DNA from: Orbilia blumenaviensis
Taxonomy: Eukaryota > Ascomycota > Orbiliomycetes > Orbiliales > Orbiliaceae
Direction: 5' to 3'
DNA: 64,000 nucleotides
NCBI GenBank assembly: GCA_036872755.1
Contig: JAVHNS010000001.1
Location: 4,216,001 to 4,280,000, forward strand
Position numbers and translations under genes: made by a program. The notes below the pieces were generated by a model. It saw nothing but the letters and a program-made list of their open reading frames with translations. It had not been told where the DNA came from and searched no databases. This document shows positions 56,205-64,000 of this stretch, one piece after another. Numbering within the stretch: the first letter of the stretch is position 1; each line of letters begins with the position of its first letter.

Positions 56205-57480
56205 TCACAAAGTGATGCTCGTGGTCCCGTCGAACTTGTCAACATCCAACTTGTACCTTCGAGTCATTTTACTCCATGTGATATTTCCAGTACACATAGT
56301 CTTAGCCGCATACACAAATGCCTCGATGTCGGTTTGCCGGTCTGGATATCTTGCAAGCAATCTCGCGCCAGCATCCTCAAGACTCTGAACACTAGCAACC
56401 ACCATTTGGTAGGTCTTATTCACGGCGATCTGGAGGTCTCGGTGTTTATGGTAGAGAACCGCGACAGCATTGCAATAAAATGGGAAGGTAAGTTCCTTCC
56501 TCAATGAGAATATATCGTTCACCAGAGATACAATGCGATTGCTCTGGTTGTGTATCGCTTGGATATCCGGATCATTTCGAATTTCGTCCCCAAGGTCGAT
56601 TTGCATCATGTACCTGGCAATCAAACGGCCACCGAGTTAGTAAATCACATCCATACTATCAGATATACGGGTTAAGAACAGAACTATCATACTCTGTGAG
56701 CGCCGACAAAGTTGCAACTCCACTGGTTCCCATGCGAATATGCATATACTCCTCAATCGTTGGAGCTTTGCCTCTTAACTCAACGCGTTGTTCATACCCG
56801 GTAGCAAGAACGAACCGTATATTTTCTTCCATGAAGAGGCGTCGCTGACTCCTTGGAAGTCTAAACCCTGTCGTCTCACCGACCGGGTTGAAGCTTGCAA
56901 TAGCCATTTCGACTTGCTCGGACCGAACACCAGGCTCGGGGAGATTATCACCGAGATAGGTCTTGATGTGCGCAATTGTTCTTTCTCGGAATTTTTCACC
57001 GGCGTCCAAGTCGGAACTGAGGTCACCAAACTCGGGGCTGTCTATTTCGTTATCCCAGACATAGAGCTGTGGGGTTTTATTCATGAGTAATAGCGCCTTC
57101 AAGAAAGGGCGTGCAAAATAAATAAAGATAATATACTCACAAAGGCAACGAGGGCAGAAACAACCCGAAGAGAATCAAAAGTCGCAGTAGGCCACCAGGA
57201 TGCGGCGTGGAAAGCACAATCCGCTGCCACGAGGGCATCGTAGCGTTTGCTTGGCCCGAGAAGCCTATATCCCGGTCATTCGAATATAAGTTTGAGATAG
57301 CCATAAACGAATAGAACAGATATTTCCTTACTTGAGAAGCTCTGCATTTTGAACTTGTTTGAGAGTTTCATAGTGGGTATTAAACCCCACCGGCCAGTCC
57401 TTGAACAAGCCGTCGATATCAGGGAATGTCAATGTCTGGCCCTTCAGGGTTTGAACATAGTCATGAGAACCTAGGCGCAT
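56205..57480 (-). CDS. class I terpene synthase (fungal sesquiterpene-cyclase-like)
   Basis: The exons, in gene order, are 57480..57332, 57264..57141, 57066..56693 and 56613..56205, giving 351 aa. All joins are in phase. Joins restore AELLK-LLGPSKRYDALVAADCAFHAASWWP and LVAF-LYVWDNEIDSPEF. The metal-binding aspartate motif reads DNEID (residues 96-100), a variant of DDxxD. The NSE/DTE motif N248-D-I-F-S252-L-R-K-E256 is intact. An RRY near the C-terminus matches the phosphate-sensing RY pair. These features predict ionisation of a prenyl diphosphate, most likely FPP, and cyclisation in the cytosol. The product cannot be predicted. No P450, prenyltransferase or transporter gene lies beside it, although the Zn2Cys6 gene is 7 kb away beyond two housekeeping genes. 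Confidence 0.9.
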
Positions 57481-59814
57481 GATGGATAGCTGGACAAGGA
57501 AAGGCTCGATTGTATATATAAAAAAAGACCTAGAATAGCGATCTCAATTAAATTGCGCTCAAATAAACAAAATATATAAGTGTAGATGTTATTGATAACT
57601 ACTTCGGTGAGTAGAGAGGTAATGATGATCTGATGATAATGATGATGAAAAGGGAGACTACAGGTCTGGATATCAAATATTTATACTTCGAAATCAGGAA
57701 TGCCTAAAGGGTTAGGAGGTCGGTCCGCATATGCTGCTACCATCCAACGATGTAAGATATCAATTTTCAAACAGGTTCCAAAAGCCGAGGGCTCGTTCCA
57801 CAGCATCCTTCCACAATTTAGGGATGCATTTGGTGATATCTCGAAAAATTCTGCAATAATACGAAATGCATGCGATTGCCGTGCGCGTGAGGCAGCCTGT
57901 ATCTACATCTGAGGCTGGGGCTCGAGCGCCGACTTTCTAAATTCCTTATCAAATCTTCTTCCTCCATTTGCTTAACTTCATTTTCGCAATTTTTACTCGG
58001 GATACGTAACTTCACCCATATGCATCTCAGTTAAGAATCTTCCACGCACTCGGAAGACTCACGCACCACCAGACTTATGAGAGTTTGGATATATGATGAT
58101 ATGGAATATTATATGCGGTATTAAAAAAATCCTTTCCATACAATGCATCGAACAAGTACAAATTATACAAGCCACAGAATAAGCTTATAAGTCCATGGCC
58201 AACACATATACGTACATAAGTATATCTATCGAACCCCCACTGACACACCCCCACAAGCGTATTTACAAGCTTCGACCGATGATCTAGTTAAGCTTCCAGG
58301 ACAATGAATACACTAAAACATTAGAATCCACAGCGGGTAGGCGGTTCGGCCCAAGCCTGGCGTATTATGCACCTGCGGGTTTATAGATTTACATCTAAGG
58401 AGTTTCACTTAAATCTATTGAGTCATGGAGTTTGTTGAGTAAACAAAAAATCCACCAATCCTTCCCGGTTAAATTGATTAGGACGGCTTGGATTTCATTA
58501 TCTGCATATCATAATGCTCTTTTTAAAGCATCTGGGAATTGTCGAAGTTTAAGGGTGACGACAGATTGCAGACCCATGGATCAGATTGTAGCCTTATCGC
58601 TATGTTTCTCCATCGGATCAGTGGCATTTTCCGCGACAGAACTTGAAAGGCTCTCTAGTGTGAACCATAGGCAAGAAACCTGCATTGGAAGCGAACAGAG
58701 CGTCTGCGCCAATATCCCCGGGTGGCGTAAGATATAAGAAATACGTCTTTCCCAGAGCCCCTGCAGTTGCAGACAACCACTTCTTCCACAAGCTACGCCA
58801 CTAGATATCGTATTCAAGCTTTTAGTCTTTCACAGGGTCTCTAAGAAAGCTTGGGAAATCGATTAGTCGGTTTGTTTTTGCAGCTTCAAAGGCCACTCGC
58901 CTTTAGAGTTTAAGCTGGTTTAGCCCTGTTACGTTACACACGCTTTTTGCAACAGCTCGCTAGCTCCGCCACGCGGTTAGCGAATAAGTAATCATATCGA
59001 CAATGCAGGATATACTTTGTTTGGACAGCCCACGTTCTATGCTGTCTAGGATAACGATATCGGGCCGTGCATGGGAGCCCTTGAAGAGTCCTTCTGGTGG
59101 AAGCTTGCACTTAAGCGCACTTGCAATGCAGCTAATTCTATTTCTCAAAAAAAGGGACCCCGAAAGTACCACATTTCCAACACATCAACCCAATATCCAA
59201 AAACCACTCCAAGGGAATATAATTATATCTGACTCCGTGATCCGAGATTCGGTCAACTATATTATTGAATTTTAAGCATATGTTCATTAGAGCTAGCCAG
59301 CCCAATTGGTTAAGAATAGACGAACGTGCAGAAGCATTATCAACACGATGTTTTCCTTATGTAATAGAACTGTGGAATTCGGCGAGTTTGCAACATAATT
59401 GGTGCGGCTGAATTCAGTACAACCCCGCGGCGCCAAGTCGGGGTGTTATCGTTCCACGAGCTTGTCACGATATTCTGTTCGTGCCCAGCACAACTGCGAA
59501 GGATTTAGGGAACGGGGTGTGCAAAGTATGCAGCAGAGCGCGAATGATTCCTTGGTATAACGGGAGGGTCATGGGATTCAAGCCTCACTGCAACCCTATG
59601 AATGTTGGCTTGCATGCCGAAAATTCTGTGTGATAGCACAAGAGCTAGTCTCGCAAGAGCCTCCCATGTAGCAAGCCCTTTTTGTGGCAGCTATTAAAGA
59701 GGCCGAATTCCGTCTACGCGATAGCCTCCTGGATTACTTTTCGGCTTAACCCGCAAAACACTGTCATTCGCTATTTCATGATCTCCCTGCGCCCCGGCGC
59801 AACCAATAAGAGAC
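57481..59814. other. 2.3-kb gene-poor region containing decayed coding relics
   Basis: Between the terpene synthase and the secreted-protein gene no intact gene is found. It is AT-rich at 58090-58320 and holds broken coding-like pieces, including an ABC-transporter-like fragment at 58960-59172. The rest shows stops in all frames and no clear splice signals. Confidence 0.5.
58960..59172 (-). pseudogene. possible ABC-transporter nucleotide-binding-domain relic
   Basis: The minus-strand frame reads VLSGSLFLRNRISCIASALK, then an unrelated stretch, then ARPDIVILDSIERGLSKQSISCI. The first part resembles a degenerate LSGGQ-x-x-RI-x-x-A-x-AL signature. The second resembles a Walker B and D-loop (RPDIVILDSVFSGLD-type) with the catalytic acidic residue replaced. 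There is no Walker A in proper position upstream. The frame ends in stops both ways, so it cannot be a working gene. It may be the remains of an ABC-C-type transporter, or a chance likeness. Confidence 0.3.
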
Positions 59815-61026
59815 ATGCTCAGCTTTCGTTTTAACGTCCTAGTGACAATCCTTATCACTCTCGTTTCACTGTGCTCTGCACGCACTGTAATTACAATTGA
59901 GAAATGTAGCACTCGTTTCTGTGGTTCTCCCGTCAAAGTCTATAGGACTACCAAAACGGTCTGCGCGAGGACACCATATACGGTGACCCGCTGGAAGACC
60001 TCAATAGTACCTGCGGCAACGAAAACCGAAACGGCTAACAGTTATTTCTATGTAACTAAAACTGCCACATTGAGCATTGTGACCAGTCTAAAGACCGTTT
60101 GGATTGGAACATCGACACATACTCGAAAGTTTACTACCACTGGTCCTTCATTCATTGCGACTGCGCCAATCACCACGAGGACTATCACCCCTTCAACTGT
60201 GCCCGCCCCAACCCCATCTGGGATTTTCGGGATCAACCAGGATCCTGATAATAAGGCCGCGCAGACGTTAGGGAAGCGTAACGCTGAACCTGAGCCTGCA
60301 GCGGTAACAAAATACGCGAGTGCTGTAACATGCACCAAAACATTGCTCACAAAGACCGGCACCAGCGATCTTTGGAAGACGACGACGAAGAAATCGGGGA
60401 CTAAGACCGTCGTGGTGCCTCTTTCGACCATAACCCTCACGGTTTGGACCACTGGGAAGGGAGCAAAGACCATCGTGTCGACAACCAGCATGAAAAAGGT
60501 TGCATTCGCAAGTTCCACGACGACAATCTACACACCTGCTACTTATTACCAGACGACGGTAACGACAACCCTGCCGACACCCACCTATTACCAACAATGT
60601 GGATATAGGAACAGAGCACCACCACCGGAAATGCAGTCACGCTACTGGGTTGCTATCGTGCTAGATTACCCATTCGACGAACCCGGGATAGTCACAGAAG
60701 GTACTATGAATGCGTACGATTGTTGCGTATCATGTTGGACGCTACCCGCGAGCAAAGGAAAATGTTTGGGGAGCATATGGTCCTATACCGGACCATGGGG
60801 ACCGCCTCCTTGCGATTGGCGCGACGAAGAGAACTGTAATTGGCCCGACCAACCTCCAGGAACACCAAATGCTATCTGCAGATTGATTTTGGAGGGAAAG
60901 AAGGGCGAATGTAAGAAAAAGGACTTTATTCTGTACGGGAGTTCGAGTGAATCGCCAAGTGTTATAAGTAATGGACCAGGATGTTTGAAGTTTAAGTTCG
61001 CGGGTACATCATTTCCATGGCCATAG
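59815..61026 (+). CDS. secreted Thr-rich protein with Kex2 site and Cys-rich C-terminal domain
   Basis: A single exon gives 403 aa. Residues 1-22 form a signal peptide (VLVTILITLVSLCSA). Most of the first 250 residues is Thr/Ser-rich with Val, suited to O-mannosylation, with scattered Cys (EKCSTRFCG; AVTCTKT). A Kex2-type site LGKR|NAEPEP lies near residue 155 and may split the protein. The C-terminal 130 residues hold about ten Cys with a motif DCCVSCWTLPASKGKCLGSIW, followed by CDWRDEENCNW and ICRL. This layout resembles small PAN/apple-like or fungal surface domains, but I cannot assign a family. There is no GPI signal at the end (SFPWP). Probably a secreted or wall protein. Confidence 0.8.
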   Translation: MLSFRFNVLVTILITLVSLCSARTVITIEKCSTRFCGSPVKVYRTTKTVCARTPYTVTRWKTSIVPAATKTETANSYFYVTKTATLSIVTSLKTVWIGTSTHTRKFTTTGPSFIATAPITTRTITPSTVPAPTPSGIFGINQDPDNKAAQTLGKRNAEPEPAAVTKYASAVTCTKTLLTKTGTSDLWKTTTKKSGTKTVVVPLSTITLTVWTTGKGAKTIVSTTSMKKVAFASSTTTIYTPATYYQTTVTTTLPTPTYYQQCGYRNRAPPPEMQSRYWVAIVLDYPFDEPGIVTEGTMNAYDCCVSCWTLPASKGKCLGSIWSYTGPWGPPPCDWRDEENCNWPDQPPGTPNAICRLILEGKKGECKKKDFILYGSSSESPSVISNGPGCLKFKFAGTSFPWP

Positions 61027-61500
61027 TACTAGTCCTGTCTACTATTATATATAACATTGAATACCCTTAGTACTAGGCTGATTAAATCGAGAGGCTTTGA
61101 GGGGCCGAGAATAATATTGAGTTCATGAATTGTTAATTAATGCATTGATGTAATTAACTTGAAGAGCAAATGCTTGATGAACTAATCAAGCCGATACAAC
61201 TGCTAAATATCGATTTCTCCCTCCTGGTATACGCTCTCTCAATCCTTTGGTAATCTGGGGCGAAGGTAGTATCTGTAGATATAGAAAGCTAGCTAAGACC
61301 AACCAGTATGTAGAGTAGAGGGGCTGGAAGTTGTATTTTTCCTCAAATAAAAAACCATGCCGTGCGTTGCCACTATGTGACTAATAAAAACCAACATTCA
61401 ATCTGCATTCGCGAACGCACGAAAGTTTTCGAATTCAACTACCTAGGGTACCTACTATAAGTACTACCTAGATCAACCAGCGCAAACATTCCAACCCACA
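61027..61500. other. intergenic region before RPC37
   Basis: 474 bp of AT-rich sequence. A CTACCTAGGGTACC/TACCTAG motif lies at 61440-61471, just upstream of the RPC37 start, like those upstream of ASA1 and IPK. No gene is seen. Confidence 0.5.
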
Positions 61501-62922
61501 ATGCCCCCCAAACCCAAGGCGAAACCGAAGCCTCAGCCGCGAAGGGCGGCAGCAGCAGCAGCAGCGGCCGCGGCCGCTATTGACCCAGACACATCTACCG
61601 CCCCGAAACAGGAACCTCAGGGAGACCATACGAGCCAACCAGCTGCGACTGCTACGACGGCGCCACCTGTATCTACCTATAAATCGGCATCGCTATTCAT
61701 CGAGGACCACTCGGATTCAGACTCGGATGCTGCACGGGTAGCAAAGCCTTCTCAATCGTTGACAAATGCAGGTGCAGGCGTCGAACCGGTGGAGGGCCAG
61801 ATTGAGGTGGGAGATGAATCAGAGGAGGACGAGGTTGCATTTAGCGACATCGACGACGATCCCATTGTCCAATCGTACGATATTGTCCTGAACAATACCT
61901 TCAACGACATGATGTACCTATTCCAGTACCCGGTACGAAACAGGTCACAGCCATACACTCTTCAGGAAGGGTTTTTGCCGGTCGAGGCCAGGATGAAGGT
62001 GAACACTGGGGCCCTCGAGCTCGACATCCCGATAAACGTGGAACGAAACTACGACGAGCATAAGGGTGTTTTGTACGGCGATGTGCTGCATAAATCCCGC
62101 GTGCAGAGGTCTCTACGGGCAGAAGGCGGGGTAGATGCTGGAGATCGTGGCGAGAACTCTTCGGACCGGCGAAAGCGACGGAGGACTGCAGAGGATGAAG
62201 ACATGGAGGACGAAAGCGCCATACCGACCCCAGAAAACCTTTTAGATTTTGAGGAGGCGAAACGGAAGAACAGGATATTAAACCGGCAAACCCTCGGAGC
62301 TAAAATGCAGGGCGCTGATGCAAACTACTTTGTTGCATTGTTTGAAGATGGTATGCCCGTCCATCCTTTCACACAAAAGACATCAAGCTCGGTTCTAACA
62401 CTCTTGCTGAACAGAAAAGCTACATTTCACACGGTTGACCGGATCCCTCCAATTGCGACCGCAGTTCCACCACATCGATATCATGACGGAGCAGGAACGC
62501 GCGAATCAGAAAGCAATGCGGGAGATGAATAACCCACAGACCACCAAGTCAGCAGAAGCTAGAGCCGTGAACTTGTCGGTAAAGACAGCCTCTGGTGACA
62601 ATCGGACATTGACTGCAGCGGAACAGCTGGCGAAAGATATTCGATTGGAGGAAGATGAACCTTGGCGGGAAATTGAATGGGTCGATCAGGATGTAAGTTG
62701 CTCCCAGCTTCTTCATACTCTATCCCTCCCAGTTGTTAACAATCATCATGATAGGACGACGAGGCCTGGCAGATGTTTGCAAACGTACACAAACAAAGCC
62801 CGGCCCCACTCAACAATATGTTCTCGACGGCAGAATACTTCAAGTGGTGCAGCACACACATAAACGCGCCGGAGCCTGATGAACGGAAGGGAGCGAAAGC
62901 TCATAATCGCCTTGGAAGATGA
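61501..62922 (+). CDS. RPC37: RNA polymerase III subunit RPC37 (RPC5/Sin family)
   Basis: The exons are 61501..62350, 62415..62692 and 62755..62922, giving 431 aa. The start MPPKPKAKPKPQPRR is followed by an Ala run of 11 and an acidic linker. The Sin/RPC5 core includes DDPIVQSYDIVLNNTFNDMMYLFQYPVRNRSQPYT, VEARMKVNTGALELDIPINVERNYDEHKG and KMQGADANYFVALFEDE-KLHFTRLTGSLQLRPQFHHID. The last parts match family order and join in phase. The acidic WREIEWVDQDDDEAWQMFANVHKQ segment precedes a short basic tail. RPC37 pairs with RPC53 as a TFIIF-like module for Pol III termination and re-initiation. Length fits fungal orthologues. Confidence 0.9.
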
Positions 62923-63443
62923 CCCTGATCTTAGAAATCGCTCTGCGCCGGGGGCGAGGGTTGTTCTGGAATACCAGTATTCCATTTTCTCAGATCGTAT
63001 CAGGAAGCCAAAAAACTAGGATAGAGTCTCCGTAGCTTAGTGATATTGATATCGATAGCGAGCACAGCGCTCGTTAACTGGGGAAAACCCGCCATGAGCC
63101 GTCAGGGCCAGGCCATGCACCACCTTCAAGGTCCGATTCCGCTTTTGGGATAGTATCAAAAGGGCAAGAAATTTGTCCTTGAAACCACCCACAAAAGCGC
63201 TTCTAACCGAACAAATGATTTTTTTTCTTGTCCAACCTTTTCCCCCATCAACAAACGTCCGCAGCCCAACGACATCCTCGGAAAAAGTCCATCTTTTGGT
63301 TCGGCAGTAAGTAGTCATGTGGCCGATGCTGTCCCTTCTGCCAGAAGGATGTCGGACTTCCCCACATTCTTCGTTCTCTCCGCACTTCCACCGGTGAAAC
63401 AGTCGAATCGCGATCAGTGTACTCAGTTAAACAATCGCCCATA
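62923..63443. other. intergenic region before the HIBADH gene
   Basis: 521 bp with no supported gene. T-rich near 63210-63240. Presumed RPC37 3'UTR and HIBADH promoter. Confidence 0.5.
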
Positions 63444-64000
63444 ATGTCCGCCCTCCGCCGCGCCCTCCCTCGACTTTCAGGAGCCTGCAGGTCGGCTCGC
63501 AATCAGCAACAATGGGCCCCAGTTCGTCATTTCTCGAGCTCTCCAATTACTCGAGCAAATTGGGGCTTCGTCGGTCTCGGCCAAATGGGTAAGTACGATG
63601 TTTTTTTTTGAATATCAAGTGTTTCTCGTTGAACCCCGGGCTAATACCCCGCAATGACAGGTTATCCAATGGCCAGGAATCTCCGAGCCAAGGTACCAGC
63701 AACCGACTCAATCACAGTATATGATGTCAATGAATCAGCAACCAGGCAGTTCGCGGAGGAGGCAAGCAGTGCTGGGGCTGGTACCCGCGTAACCGTCGCG
63801 AAGAGCCTCCAAGATGTTTCTCGTGTCTCAGTAAGTTAAAACAGATAAAGTTGTAACGGCCCCGAAAAGCTACAAGCCTCGTGGTTCCCCAAGATATGCT
63901 ACACATGATGAACACATATTTTCCTTTTCTACGTATATGAATCTAAGTCAGATACCGGTTTCCGGATCTCTACATGATTTCACAATTTATACAATAGCCA
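63444..64000 (+). CDS. 3-hydroxyisobutyrate dehydrogenase, mitochondrial (3' truncated by window edge)
   Basis: Visible exons are 63444..63588 and 63661..63830; the gene runs past base 64000. The N-terminus MSALRRALPRLSGACRSARNQ is Arg/Ser-rich, a mitochondrial presequence. The Rossmann glycine motif GFVGLGQMG-YPMARNL spans intron 1, splitting a Gly codon. The following VPATDSITVYDVNE and SLQDVSRVS segment matches the NAD-binding domain of HIBADH. The enzyme oxidises 3-hydroxyisobutyrate to methylmalonate semialdehyde in valine breakdown. The donor GTAAGT at 63831 is perfect. The next acceptor is either close to the window end (an AG at 63996-63997 is possible) or beyond it. Confidence 0.88.

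Noticed and set aside
46727..57480. A biosynthetic gene cluster joining the Zn2Cys6 factor and the terpene synthase
   Set aside because: ASA1 and DBP7, both housekeeping genes, lie between them, and no tailoring enzymes are present.
1..64000. CRISPR arrays, bacterial operons, rRNA genes or intact transposons
   Set aside because: None seen. Repeats are simple-sequence only, and all genes are eukaryotic with spliceosomal introns.

Overview
The window is nuclear DNA of a filamentous ascomycete. The genes are dense and intron-rich: about 25 protein genes carry roughly 68 short spliceosomal introns of 50-230 nt, with GT..AG ends and CTAAC/CTRAC branch sites. Several families present (HET-C, RTA1-like, Zn2Cys6 regulator, ARB1, Thr-rich secreted proteins) are typical of Pezizomycotina. 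Protein similarity and style suggest Eurotiomycetes, perhaps Onygenales. That placement is from memory and was not computed.

Layout. 1-6.6 kb: the 3' end of an RTA1-like membrane protein gene, a gene for a small serine/threonine-rich GPI-type surface protein, and an unrecognised 400-aa gene, separated by gene-poor DNA that holds a tRNA-like relic. 9.3-18.3 kb: NAR1 (cytosolic Fe-S assembly), a SUZ-domain RNA-binding protein, PRP31 (U4/U6 snRNP), and a multi-C2H2 zinc-finger gene with an in-frame stop inside one finger. 18.5-31.7 kb: RIC1 (Ypt6/Rab6 exchange factor) divergent from YIF1, a mitochondrial stomatin-like SPFH protein, eIF2B-alpha, a NECAP-like endocytic protein and ARB1 (Argonaute chaperone). 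32.7-45.7 kb: inositol polyphosphate multikinase, HET-C, casein kinase II beta, HIR1 and a zeta-crystallin type quinone oxidoreductase. 46.7-57.5 kb: a Zn2Cys6 transcription factor with a chain of microexons, ASA1, DBP7 and a class I terpene synthase. 57.5-64 kb: a decayed stretch with an ABC-transporter-like relic, a Thr-rich secreted protein, the RNA polymerase III subunit RPC37, and the 5' end of a 3-hydroxyisobutyrate dehydrogenase gene.

Most genes are housekeeping and unrelated in function. Local pairings are RIC1/YIF1 (divergent, both Golgi traffic), CKB1/HIR1 (divergent, both chromatin/cell cycle) and ASA1/DBP7 (convergent, stops 15 bp apart). Exon boundaries were worked out by hand from splice consensus, reading phase and continuity of conserved protein motifs. 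For nearly every gene the summed exon length is a multiple of three.

The most unusual feature is the Zn2Cys6 gene. Its zinc cluster is assembled from exons of 46, 4, 12, 17, 26 and 106 nt, and two of the six cysteine codons are split by introns. Other oddities are a start codon split by an intron (CKB1), a stop codon inside a zinc finger, a frame conflict at the 3' end of the NECAP-like gene, and two stop-free 63-nt introns.
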